Source of the DNA: Otatea glauca
Taxonomy: Eukaryota; Streptophyta; Magnoliopsida; Poales; Poaceae
Reading direction: 5' to 3'
DNA length: 64,000 nt
Assembly (NCBI GenBank): GCA_036346275.1
Contig: CM070713.1
Coordinates: 78,050,382 to 78,114,381, forward strand
Shown here: positions 1-10,362 of the stretch, piece after piece
How positions within the stretch are numbered: the stretch's first letter is position 1
Layout: each line of letters begins with the position of its first letter
The notes under the pieces: model-generated
Seen by the model: only the letters and a program-made list of their open reading frames with translations
Told to the model about the DNA's origin: nothing
Databases searched by the model: none
Translations under genes and position numbers: made by a program

Positions 1-476
1 ATCACATCACATGGAGGAGCACTCTATTGTAGTGCATTGCCTTAAGCACGACCATCCCAAGATTCTCTAATTAATCACCATACAAGATACAGCCAACACC
101 ATTGGCACAAGAGAGGAGAGGAATTGAAGACTATACATACATCTAGAACATGCCTTATTGAGTCGTTGTATTCCCCATGAATCTGTGACAATAAAGACGA
201 GCCACTTTTGGCTACATCTTTACAGATCACCCCACGCAGCGCCAAAACGCGCTCCACCTCCTTCCATTTTCAGTGCTAAATGGTAAGAGTACAAAGAAAA
301 CGAAATAACAAAGTCACAGGAAAGTGCAGTACGTACAATACATTGTAAAGGGAAGATCATGAAGAAAAGAATAGATCATGCACGTGCAGTGCGCAGAACG
401 AATTGAATGAGAAACACGTGTGGAGACTGGAGATTATCATGCATGCAATGCAATGCAAGCCGTAGAGCTAGCTGGA
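1..476. other. 3' flank of the glycosyltransferase gene, no gene seen
   Basis: This stretch lies downstream of the stop codon of the minus-strand glycosyltransferase gene and probably holds its 3' UTR and terminator. A 60-codon open frame on the minus strand (75-257) has no recognisable domain. I could not place a confident poly(A) signal. Confidence 0.4.
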
Positions 477-3340
477 TCAGAGCGCGGTGCAGTTTCTAGG
501 CAAGCCAGTGACGTGATCGACGGCGACGAGCTGCGTGGCGCCGCAGCTGATGACGTCCTGGCCGAGCTTGGCGCCGGCGGCCTTGATCCCCTTCATGGAG
601 ACGGCCTGGTTGAAGAGGTTGAGGACGGGCAGCTGGGACGCCGGCGGCATCTTGCCGGAGGGCAGCAGGGGCGCGAAGTCGTGGGCGACGAGCGGCACCT
701 CGAAGTCCCTCTTGTCGTGCTTGACGACGTTGTCCTTGGCGCTGATGTGCGCGCCGGGCTCCATGTGGTTGGTGGAGAAGCTGGTCTGATTGGGGAAGTT
801 GGGGTAGAGGCTGACGTAGCCGCGCAGGTACATCATGTCGATGAGGAACTTCTTCCACGACGCCTGCCACCCGTTGGTGCGCGACCGCGGGATCTGCACC
901 GGGTTCTGCTTGGCGTCCTCCGTGAAGCGCGCGCCCATGTAGGCGTAGAACTCGCGCCAGTGCTTGGGGAAGAAGACGGCGCCCCAGCTGCAGGGCAGCT
1001 GGTGCAGGTACGGCGTGTTCTTGCCGAAGAAGGCGGTGGCGTTCCACCTGGGCCGCTCCTTGACCACCTCAACGAGCCGCGGCGTGTAGAGCGAGATGGA
1101 CGACAGCTCCGGCAGCGACACCGCCGGGTCGTAGCGGTAGGCGAGCAGCGCGTACTTGATCCACAGGTAGTAGTAAGGGGACACCTCGATGTCGTCCTCG
1201 AGGAGGAGCCCGTAGTCGTCGTCGGAGGAAGGGTACCAGCTCTCGCTCACGGCGCGGATGAGCCCGCCCTGAATGATGCGCCGCCGCAGCGTCTTGGGCC
1301 CGTGCGGCCACTCGAAGGAGCTCACCACGTTGAGCGTCGCCGCGTCCACCCGGCTGTCCATGTTGAAGCTGATGGGCACCTCGTCGCCCAGGTAGTAGGC
1401 GCTCCTCAGCGACGTCAGCAGCCGCAGCAGCGAATTGGCGCGGTTCTGAGTGATGATGTTCACCGAGATCCGCATTCTGTTCCAGTCTGCAGCACAAGCA
1501 GATCCAAGAAAGAATCCATCTCAAATTAATTCACAACCTGATGCAATGCAAATCGGGTGTGCAATGCATGCAGAGCTTGAATTGCATGCTTACTTGGCAG
1601 TGCGGTGGGTCGGAGGGTGGCCATCCAGAGCACCTTGGAGATGGAGCTCCTGGGGAGGAGGACGAGCGCGGTGCGGTTCACGGCAGCGTCGGCAGCCATG
1701 CGGAGCGCGTCCTTGACCTTCCCGTCGATGTCGGCGATGGCAACGACAACGCTGGGGTTGTGCATCCGGACGAGGCCGCGCATGCTGGAGTAGACAGCCT
1801 GCAGCACGGGCACCTCCGACCGGGACGGCCCGGACAGCGCGCCGACGCCGAGGTCGAAGATCTTGAACCGCCTCTCTTTGCACACCACTTTGGGCCACTT
1901 GAGCACCCTGGCCGCCTCCTCGCAGGGGCAGTTCCCGCCGCCGGACACGACGAGGTAGGCCTTCCTGCCGGTCGTGGTGCGGAACCGCTCGAGCAGCGGC
2001 GCGAGCGCCCTGACCTCGCCGAGCGAGTGCGCGTAGAAGAGCGCGTCCACCTTCTGCGGGTGCATGGCCGCCCACTGCGTGACGTAGCCGGAGGTGAGCG
2101 CGTGCCACCACTGCTCGTCCCGCACCTGCACGATGTCCTTGAAGATGACCGTCGTCTCCGAGACGTAGGCCAGGCGGTGCTCGCTGTCGCCCCACGTCTC
2201 CCTGTCGCTGGGGTCGACGGGGAGCACGAAGGACCCGGCGCCCATGTACTTCTGCAGCTGGTAGCTGAGATGCAGGTCCTCGCCGGTCATGAAGGTGAAG
2301 GGAGTCTCGATGAAGAGCGCCTTGACGAGCTCGGCGGGGAGGAACCACGAGCTGGAGAGGAAGTCCACCTGCACGATCCTCTCGACGGTGATGTCGTAGG
2401 CCGGGTCCGGCAGGTAGAGGCCGGCCTCCTTGGAGCGGAACTTTCGGTAGCTCGGGAACGTGAAATCTTTCTGCCGGAACGGCAGGATCCGACCGATGCT
2501 GCCGAGCACCGCGTTCCGGTACTTGTCGGTGCCGCCGACGTGGGACAGGATCTCAAGCATGCGGGTGCCCGGGATCATGTCGTCGTCGAGCACGTAGACG
2601 AAGTCGGACTCAGCCTGCAGCGCCATCTGGAAACGGCCATAGTACTTGAAATCGTAGCTGGAGGAGACGAAGCTGACGCGAGAGTCGTTGTAGCTCTCGA
2701 CGATGCGGCGGAGCGGCGTCTCGTTGGGGCTCCCGAAGGCGAGCACCCAAGCGCGGTGGAACGGTAGCGTCTGCCGCCGCAGCGAGTCCAGCTGCGCGCA
2801 CAGCGTCCGCCGCTTGAAGTGGTTCAGGATCACCGTCACGCGCGGCGCGTTCGGCCCCGGCGCGGCGCTCCACCGCGACCGCATCCGCAGCAGCTCCGGG
2901 AGCGTCTCGGCGCCGAAGCTCCGCTGCTGGAAGGCGAGCACATCCTCGTAGAGCTCTCGCTTGAGGCGGATCATGAGCGCGTCCTGCGACTTCTTCTGCT
3001 CGAAGTCGATGCTCTCGTGCTCGCACACGTCGAGCGGGGAGAGCAGCGGCTGGTCCTGCAGGCCGGGCTGCGTCATGATGTTCTTCCAGTGCTGCGCGAT
3101 GCGGGTCGCCCAGGCGAAGTCCGGCTTGGCGCGGAGGTCCACGGTGGGGCTCATGTAGTAGAGGAGGAAGGTGGCGTACATGGCGAAGGCGAGCTGGAGG
3201 CAGGTCAGCGTGGCGACGAGGCGGGACGAGTGCTTCGCCCCGCGCGTGGACTTGGCCGGCGCCACCTTGCCGCCGACGTAGTCGCCGAGTATGCCCTCCA
3301 GGGAGTCATTCTTGACGATGTGCGCGCGGGTGATGCCCAT
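477..3340 (-). CDS. Two-domain GT2-like glycosyltransferase, type II membrane protein
   Basis: The CDS is complement(join(477..1486,1594..3340)), 918 residues. The 107-bp intron 1487-1593 has a GTAAGC donor and a TGCTGCAG acceptor, and joining keeps the frame. The ATG at 3340 lies in an ideal GCCATGG context; the open frame extends upstream only from a GTG codon at 3355. Residues about 41-63 form one hydrophobic segment after a basic N-terminus, fitting a Golgi type II anchor. The first GT-A-like half starts with a VTVILNHFKRR strand and has an Asp triad near residues 252-254 (YVLDDDM). The second half starts near residue 587 (ISVNIITQNRA) and has LLLEDDIEVS near 679-681. Both resemble the metal-binding DxD region of GT2 enzymes. 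The family (known in Arabidopsis as glycosyltransferase family protein 2) has no acceptor I can name. GC content is very high, as in many grass genes. Confidence 0.87.
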
Positions 3341-4717
3341 GGCGGGAACGCGCACCCAATGCGACGCGCCTGCTGGTTTGATTTAAAAACCACAGAAACA
3401 GACTTCACTTATGCTACCGACTTGCTGCTAGTTTACTGTCTAAAGAGAGAATGTAATTGCAAATTAGCATGCAACGATTTAAGAGCTATGGATTGCAAAT
3501 CTCTACTAAATATTTTAAAGAGCATATAAGCTACGACGAATTGCTTAGTCAGTGTCGTAAATGATGCAGTGGAAATTCAGCAAGTGAACAACGATTCAGC
3601 GAAGAAACAGCTACATATGACTTGCTTAGGTTCTCTATGCCGCTAGTTGCAGCCTAATGCCTGCTAGTTCAAGGAATGACGCAAACAATTCAAGTAAGGA
3701 AAATGGCACGGAAGAGAATAGCAAATGCAATCCAAAGGAAGTATTGTTACCTTAGTAGCAAATAAAAATCAGCAAGGACTCTTTTCAGAAGCACATTTGG
3801 CAGGCAAATTAAACTGATATGCAAAAGCAGCTAGCAATTTTGCAGGAGCAGAATGAACAGCTGTTTTTGAAGCTGAAGGTCAAGCAGAGAGTTGCAACAT
3901 GGAATCAAGGACACTGATGAATCACAGGGAAAAAAAAGAAACTAAGATACAGGAGAGTCGACCACAGATAGAGGAATTAAGGCAAATGGTCATGCATGGA
4001 CTCTAGGTTGTAATGTATCATATCCTCTCCCTTTTATAAGCTAATGCAACTAGGGAGAGAGAACTGAGAAGTGGCAATGTGGCATTGCACAAATCAGCAT
4101 GCATATCAAATCACTTGGTGTTTTCGCAAGAAAATAAAGCTTAGAGAAAGAGGAACAAGGATGTGGTGGGAGTGGGAACACTAGGCACGACGGCGACGAG
4201 TGTGAAGAAAGCGAGCTCAAGCGAGAGCTGCACCGCCTGCACAAATGGCTCTGGCCTCACATGGAAAGATGGGGGTGTTGAACACAGAACCAAGCTAGCA
4301 CACCATGCATGCATCGCGTTCATGCATCATGCAGTGGCGTTACCTTCACATCTTGTCTTGCAGAACACCATGGATGGAAAACTTCTAAAAGCCACATTTG
4401 CATCCGTAGATTGTGGCAGCACAGTCTGAATTTTGTGTCAACCTCTAGCACATCGGGCAATGTAGCATTCTTGTTGATGCAAATCGTATGGGCAATCTAT
4501 CAAGAAACACATCGGGCAACGAAGCATTCTTGTTGATGCAAATCGTATGGGACAAAGAAACGGCGTTTGAGGAATTTCAAAGCAAGTAGAATAGCTCGAA
4601 ATAGCGTTGAAGTATAAGTGAATTGTCCATCTTTACTCATCAGCTAAAATTTTTGGGTGAACTGACTAGTGCATGCAACTTAATATGGTATAATAGCCAA
4701 GAGGCCGGTTGGTGCAA
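3341..4717. other. Upstream region of the glycosyltransferase gene
   Basis: This region must hold the promoter and 5' UTR of the minus-strand glycosyltransferase gene, but I see no decisive TATA box or 5' UTR intron. Short open frames around 4050-4540 look spurious. A 59-bp-period direct duplication lies at 4449-4553, and a stretch at 4600-4700 resembles a dispersed repeat also found near 5440-5620 and 45415-45545. Confidence 0.4.
4449..4553. repeat. Imperfect direct duplication, 59-bp period
   Basis: Two copies of a segment containing CACATCGGGCAA followed by GCATTCTTGTTGATGC begin at 4449 and 4508. They differ by only a few bases, so this is a short local duplication of noncoding DNA. Confidence 0.8.
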
Positions 4718-5420
4718 TCTTTTTATATACTAATTGGAAATCCTCTTAGAAACCCCACATTAATAAGAAAATAGTAGAAATTCCAACGTTAATCTAAAAA
4801 AAGAAAAATTACTAGAAAATCCCACATTATTCTAAAAAAGAGAAAATCTTGGACATCCAATCTCCTTAATTATTTTCATCCATAGGTTAAATCTATTTAT
4901 CTATTCATAAGAGATATATGGTAAATCAGAGAAGTACCATATGAAAGGGAAGCTTTGCTTTTCTTATCTACTCGCTATCTTCAAGCGTCTAATAAAGTAG
5001 CAATGACTTGGAAATAGAAAGGAAGATTATCTTTTTATATACTAATTGGAGGTCCTCCTAGAAACCCTCACGTTAATCTAAAAATGATAGAAATTCCCAT
5101 GTTAATCTAAAAAAGAAAAATTGCTAGAAAATCCCACATTATTCTAAAAAAGAGAAAATCTTGGTCGTCCAATGTCCTTAATTATTTTTATGCACGGCTT
5201 ATATCTATTTATCTATTCATAAGAGATATATGATAAATCAGAGGAGTACCATATGGAAGGAAAGCTTTGCTTTCTTTATCTACTTACCATCTTCAAGTGC
5301 CTAATAAAGGAGTAATGATCTAGAAATATAAAGGAAGATGAGAAGATATTATTGCATGCGTTACGGATTAGATCTATTTATAGAAATTGCTAACGTGCAG
5401 GCGCACGGGTTGACGACTAG
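4718..5420 (+). mobile_element. Non-autonomous Helitron with a duplicated 5' half
   Basis: The element begins TCTTTTTATATAC after an A (4717) and ends in CTAG (5417-5420) before a T (5421), the A^T insertion and TC..CTRR ends expected of Helitrons. A small hairpin (CGTGC, AGGC loop, GCACG at 5394-5407) lies just before the CTAG end, again as expected. A second 5'-type end starts at 5030, and 4718-5029 and 5030-5340 are two diverged copies of the same sequence, so the element is either a tandem truncated copy or one inserted beside another. It has no Rep/helicase gene. Confidence 0.75.
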
Positions 5421-5651
5421 TTAAAAAAATAATTGCAGCTCACTCTTATTCCACATCTTACACCTAAAGGAGCCTACACGTAAGGAGAAGTGTTAAAGTA
5501 CTATACGTGAGGGGGAGTATAAGTGAATGCAACTAATTGGTAAACTAGTTTCTCATCGGTTTAAGTTTTTAGGTAAACTAGTTGGTGCATGCAACTCAGT
5601 AAATTGAACATCAGTCACGCTTGAGTTAAGCTACCAAGACTGCTAGAATGT
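5421..5651. repeat. Dispersed repeat fragment, shared with 4600-4700 and 45415-45545
   Basis: This stretch contains a GGGGAGTATAAGTGAATG stretch and a GGTGCATGCAACT motif. Related words occur at 4600-4700 on the same strand and at 45415-45545 on the opposite strand, where they sit next to an LTR-like sequence. It is probably the internal part of a small LTR element family, but I cannot define its ends here. Confidence 0.4.
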
Positions 5652-5659
5652 AGAGTACC

Positions 5660-5940
5660 CATAGTTAGAAATCTCGGCAAAATTTCGGAATTTCTTGTCG
5701 AGATCTCGGATTTCGGCCGAGGATGAGATGCAAAATCCTGACCGCATAATTTTTTGGATAAAAATTCAAATTGTTACAGTAATTTCAAAAATTTCGACCG
5801 AATTTCGGTTCAAAGATTCTGGATTTTAAATTTGCTTTTTGAATTTTGACTGGATTTCGTCAGAAATTCTAAGATTTCGCCAAAAATTTAGATTTCGCTC
5901 TCCTCCGAGACATGAACCGAGAACGAAATTTTAAACCCTG
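5660..5940. mobile_element. hAT-type MITE, 281 bp
   Basis: The element starts CATAGTTAGAAATC and ends TTTTAAACCCTG. The ends are imperfect inverted repeats of the CAGGGTT type. It is flanked by 8-bp direct repeats with one mismatch (AGAGTACC at 5652-5659, AGAATACC at 5941-5948). Eight-base target duplications with CA..TG ends point to hAT transposition. It has no coding capacity and is rich in TTTCG words. Confidence 0.75.
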
Positions 5941-5948
5941 AGAATACC

Positions 5949-7015
5949 TTAAAAAAATAGACCGCTAGAATGTAGAGTACTAACAAACAAGCAATTAACG
6001 CATTAATAGGTCTCCAAGACTCCCAAGTTATTGTAGACTTGTAGTAATTGCAAGGGGTAAAAAATTAGTAGTACATACTACTGGTGATTACTAGTCATTA
6101 ACCTGTGTACGCACATGCACGAGCTGCATAGGAATAATCTTTGATCAGTTTTAATAGATCGAACTATTTTTAGTTGGAATGATGGGCTTCTAATAAGACA
6201 CTATAAGCGACCTACAAATTTTGAACATTAGAATTCCATAATTTTAAATTTTAGAAATTAAAATCCGTATTCCTTGATTAAAATTTTAATATGAACATTG
6301 TTTCCATGTGCGCATTTTTTGAGTCATGATATAACCAAATTGGGTGGATCTATATATTGACGTTTAATTTCTAATTATTATCGGTAAAGAAGGTTTAAAT
6401 TCAATTTTGTTAACGTAAGTTTTATATGCTATAATTTTCATAGTTCCATCCCTAATTAATGTTTAGTTTTCATATTGTCTACCCTTAAATCATATAAATC
6501 GAGATTTAAATCCTGATATCTACCTTTACACACACGAGTAAGACTTACTAAAAATTTTGTAAGGTCACCTATTAGATTGGTGATTGGAAGCACTCGCATG
6601 TGGTGAGGGGACACACTCGTCGGTGTGGTGTGCATGTGTATGTGATGGTGTGTATCCATATACATATACCTTGTAATTGAAAAAAAAAACCAATTAGATT
6701 AGAAGACATTTGACTAGAATCCGTAATGCACAACCTACCGCTACAAATTTCTTCCAGATGGACGAGTCTCAACTATTACTCTCACTTATCCGGCTAAAAC
6801 TTGGAAACATTATTTCAGTCTAATCAAGAGTTCAAGACATGATGGCCCTCGAATGCCTATAGTAATTCTTTTCAAACTCTTTTTCGAGGCTACTCGAACT
6901 TCAATTGTTTATTGTTCCGTACGTAGGATCTCAAAAGACAATGTACATTGGCTATATCAACATAAGCATTTTAGGATAGCTAACAAAGAAACCAAGTTAA
7001 CATATTTTAATATTA
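5949..7015. other. AT-rich intergenic region, no gene seen
   Basis: Short open frames at 6456-6772 contain simple TG/CA-rich sequence and look non-coding. An A-run near 6680 might be a retroposon tail, but I could not define an element. Confidence 0.4.
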
Positions 7016-7379
7016 CTAGTTGAATGCTCGTGTATTGCAACATAAGACAAATAAGTCACTTTGTAACAATGTTACGAATTTTTTATGGGTAGATAATTGG
7101 AACCATCTGTTAGCACTTGTTGATAGGAAATTTTTAGAGTCTGTATTTGTTTGTTGATAGATTGTTTTTTCTATTTTTTGTTAGAGATATTTTTAGGAGG
7201 ACCCACATGTTAGCACGGAATTCCTATGTGAGGGGAGTGGAGAAGAGAGATAGATTGTCTTTTCTATTTTTTTTGTTAGAGATTTGTTAGGAATACCAAC
7301 ACGTAAACCTTACGTGAGAAGAGGGGAAAAGAGAGGCAAACCGACCAACAACCACCGGCGTCTTTTACAGTAGTAAAGA
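7016..7379 (-). mobile_element. Small non-autonomous Helitron, 364 bp
   Basis: Read on the minus strand, the element begins TCTTTACTACTG at 7379 after an A and ends CTAG at 7016 before a T. These ends fit a Helitron inserted between A and T. Sequence before the CTAG end (GTTGCAATACACGAGCATTC) resembles the common grass Helitron terminus, but the hairpin is degraded. Inside, a unit with GTTAGAGAT and a run of T/G is repeated twice. It has no gene. Confidence 0.7.
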
Positions 7380-8540
7380 TAAATTACAACAAAATAACAT
7401 TAAACAGGGAGATAAAAATCACATCAAGTTATAATACATCAAGTAAGCAATGATACAATGTAAGCGCTGATGATCGGCTGTAGGGAGACTAGAGCCCACC
7501 TTATCCGCTCCCTTGGGTCCGCCCTGGCCTACGTCATAGCTAGATCAGGATCTTAGATTTAGTCTGAATTTCACAAATAGTCTTCGACCACAGCCATTCG
7601 AGTGAATTCCTGTCCAAACACTAAATAATTTAGTGCGGCTATGCCCGAAAGTCAAAAGAGCAGAGTTTGTTTAGAAAATTTGGATAAATATGCTCATATT
7701 GTTGGAATTATTAGGAATTTTCTCAATATTTTAATCTACAAAATTAGGTAAAACATGATTAACCAATTGCACAATTCTAATTCAAAGCCTAAGGTACTAG
7801 ATAACAAATTATCTATCTCATACGCAAAGACTAATGAGCAAGAAATTAACATGATTAACACACAGTATAAGTTAATATACCCTTGAGCCGGTGCCACCAT
7901 AAGCATAGGCGCAGGCGGAACTTTCTCGTTCGCCATGACGGTCGGAGTAGAGGATCACAAGTTGTCGCAGAGAAACCTTGGTGCAGTGGAGAGGTCGATG
8001 CAGTCGAATGTTGGTGCAGTGCAGATGCGCTTCCAGGAACACCTTTCCCGAAAGTTTCGGCGCACTTGAGCAGTCGAGTGGTACGCTTCCCAAAAACCTT
8101 ATCGGCCTTCTATCTCGAGCAAGATGTTAAGAAGGACGAGGTTCCGAAGGCCTGCTCCCTCCGCTACTTGTGCACGCAAGAAAACGAAGGCGAAAATGCA
8201 AAGACGGCAGCGGCTACAAGAGGAAACAATAGATGGAGTATTGCGGGAAAGCTCAGGTGAGAGCCAGCTGATGGAGAAAGGCATCACGTCCGGACTGGCC
8301 TGCGCCGCGCATGTGCTCGACTCGACTCGCACATGCCATGCCACGGCTCGGCGCGCGCGCGCGTGTGGCACCGCCTTTTCCTTTTTCCACTTTGCTAATT
8401 GGGAGGCACACAACTCAACTATTTAAGTTGAGGAAAACTTCTCCCAACTTCCCCTATGGTACTAAACCAATTTCATAACTCGTAATATTTTAATGGACCT
8501 TTTAGAATTTCTATTAAATTAATTATAGGTCAACCCCATA
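7380..8540. other. Intergenic region, possible decayed LTR sequence
   Basis: Open frames on both strands between 7872 and 8426 (up to 125 codons) match no family I know, and they overlap one another. The part at 8400-8570 (AAGTTGAGGAAAACTTCTCC and onward) looks like LTR sequence seen in grass retrotransposons, but I found no element borders. I do not call a gene here. Confidence 0.3.
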
Positions 8541-8639
8541 GTAATCTAACACATACTACATGCATATACCATTGTCAACTATTGTATCTAATCCAGACAT
8601 AGATTACACCCCTCTACAAAAATTAATGGCTTCGATATT

Positions 8640-9645
8640 TCATTTTAAAGTGTGAATTTCAAGGTATTTTTCTTTTTCATGATGGTTAACGTGGTAATTT
8701 CTAGCTTCTTTTACTCTAGGATTAATTTAGGGCTGCTGGTTGATGGATTTGATGGTTTAGAATTCATTTCTTCTGCTCTAACTATTGTGGGAATTTCTAT
8801 TTTTTTCAGATTAATGTGGTAATGTCTGCCTTTTTTCCTCTTACGATGTGGGAACCTTTAAACAAGCCTGCGATTAGTGTGAAATATGCCAGGATATAGT
8901 AAAATATATATGTGGTAATAGATTATTTTCCTATAGTAACACATTATCCAGTAATCTCAGTGCCACAACATTGCAAAGATTAAGGATGTCACGCATGCAT
9001 CCTGGTGTGTTCATCATGCAATAAGGCATACATGCAATCATCTCATTGACATAACACTGCAAAGTTGTATTAGGACACATGCAAGGCTTATTTTGGCTGA
9101 TCACGCCACTTCTTTTTCTCATGAGATGTCTCCGAATAGATGCACGCTACTTTTTTTACTTGATTAAAATCCGGACATGGATAGCTGTATGGTATTGGCA
9201 TGGTTTCCAATTGAACTCCTTCAATGCGTCGACATCGCATAGACAAATATATCATATATGTTGTTGATAAAAATCATTCAGAAAATTAGACGGTCAAGAT
9301 TTTATCATTTTTCTTTGATTAATGTGAGAATCTCTAATATTTTCTTCTTTGATTAATATAGGAATTTCTTACTTTTTTTTACCTTCTAATATTAATGTGG
9401 GGTTTTTTGAGTAGCCTCCAATTAATAAAGAGATACATAGATTGAAACCGCGAGCGAGAGTGTTGGATAGCCAAGATTTTATAGTGTTTTTCTTCGATTA
9501 ACATGGGAATCTCTAATATTTTTATTTTCTTTGATTAAAATGAGAATTTTTTACTTTTTACCTTGTAGTATCAATGTGGGTTTTTTTTTTGAGGAGCCTC
9601 CAATTGATAAAGAGATAGGTAGATTGAAACCTCAGCGAGAGTGTT
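8640..9645 (-). repeat. Helitron-derived repeat mosaic
   Basis: Several diverged units of one sequence (for example GATTAATGTGGTAATG and ATTAATGTGGGGTTTTTTG words) follow one another at about 8640-8900, 9276-9460 and 9467-9645. Their reverse complement resembles the 5' part of the Helitron at 4718. Two 5'-type ends (TCTCTTTATTAATTGG and TCTCTTTATCAATTGG, each after an A) can be read on the minus strand from 9433 and 9615. I found no clear 3' terminus. Confidence 0.5.
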
Positions 9646-9653
9646 GAGCCTAA

Positions 9654-9924
9654 GGGCATGTACAATAAGGCCACGTCAGCTGGCTCTTAAACTGTACACA
9701 TCATCTTTGGTCTATGTGGAAGAGTGAGAAAAGAGGAGAGAGAAGAGAGCTGGCTCTTATTTAGTAGCCAGCTTTGCACGGGAGTATAGGTAGATCATTT
9801 ATGTACAAAAGAGAAAAAATAATTATTGCACAATATTTATAGACAACCTTTAAAGACAGTTATTGTACAAACTAGCTTTTAGCTTACTATTAGCCAGTAG
9901 TCGGCTTTGCTATTGTACTTGCTC
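9654..9924. mobile_element. Tourist-like (PIF/Harbinger) MITE, 271 bp
   Basis: The left end is GGGCATGTACAATA and the right end is TATTGTACTTGCTC, an imperfect inverted repeat. TAA flanks both sides (9651-9653 and 9925-9927), the three-base target duplication of PIF/Harbinger elements. It has no open frame of note. Confidence 0.8.
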
Positions 9925-9927
9925 TAA

Positions 9928-10357
9928 GAGAGAATTCTTACAGAACTAACTGTGCTCAGTTCCCAAGAAGGGGAAAGAATCTACGCACAATGTCAAAGAC
10001 GTAGCGTGAATCATATCCTAGTTAAACCACTGTACAAGGTGCCAGATATACGAGTTAAAACGGGACGAGAGGACCACAGGCTGAGAGAGGCGAAGGAAGG
10101 AAGGAAAGGTGGGAAAAGGGTGGCGTGCATGCAGCTAATGCAAGCGAGAGAGGCGCATTGAAGTAGACCACCGGCTTTCATGGATCTCACGACCTCTAGA
10201 AACATCGCAATCGAGTTTGCTGCAGTTTGAGGGCAAAGATGCTAGTTTCGAGTTGAAAAATCGATCTTTCTTGTTTCCTGAGCCTGGGCGATGGATTGTA
10301 CTCAACAAAGTGACAAACAAGCAAACAGCAATCCCTCTCTCTGGAGTCTACAGACCG
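9928..10357. other. Intergenic region left of the copia insertion
   Basis: Short overlapping frames at 9952-10320 look non-coding. The sequence resumes at 20160 beyond the retrotransposon, so the two stretches were adjacent before insertion. Confidence 0.4.
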
Positions 10358-10362
10358 GAGAT

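Noticed and set aside
420..1529. A 369-codon plus-strand frame opposite the glycosyltransferase second exon
   Set aside because: It is the GC-rich antisense shadow of a well-supported spliced gene and has only low-complexity charged sequence.
1541..2767. A 408-codon plus-strand frame
   Set aside because: Antisense shadow of the glycosyltransferase first exon, kept open by high GC.
3341..3355. Upstream extension of the glycosyltransferase frame starting at GTG
   Set aside because: GTG is not a normal start in plant nuclear genes, and the ATG at 3340 has an ideal context.
6450..6690. Possible SINE with a degenerate B box and an A tail
   Set aside because: No A box and no target duplication could be found, so the resemblance is too weak.
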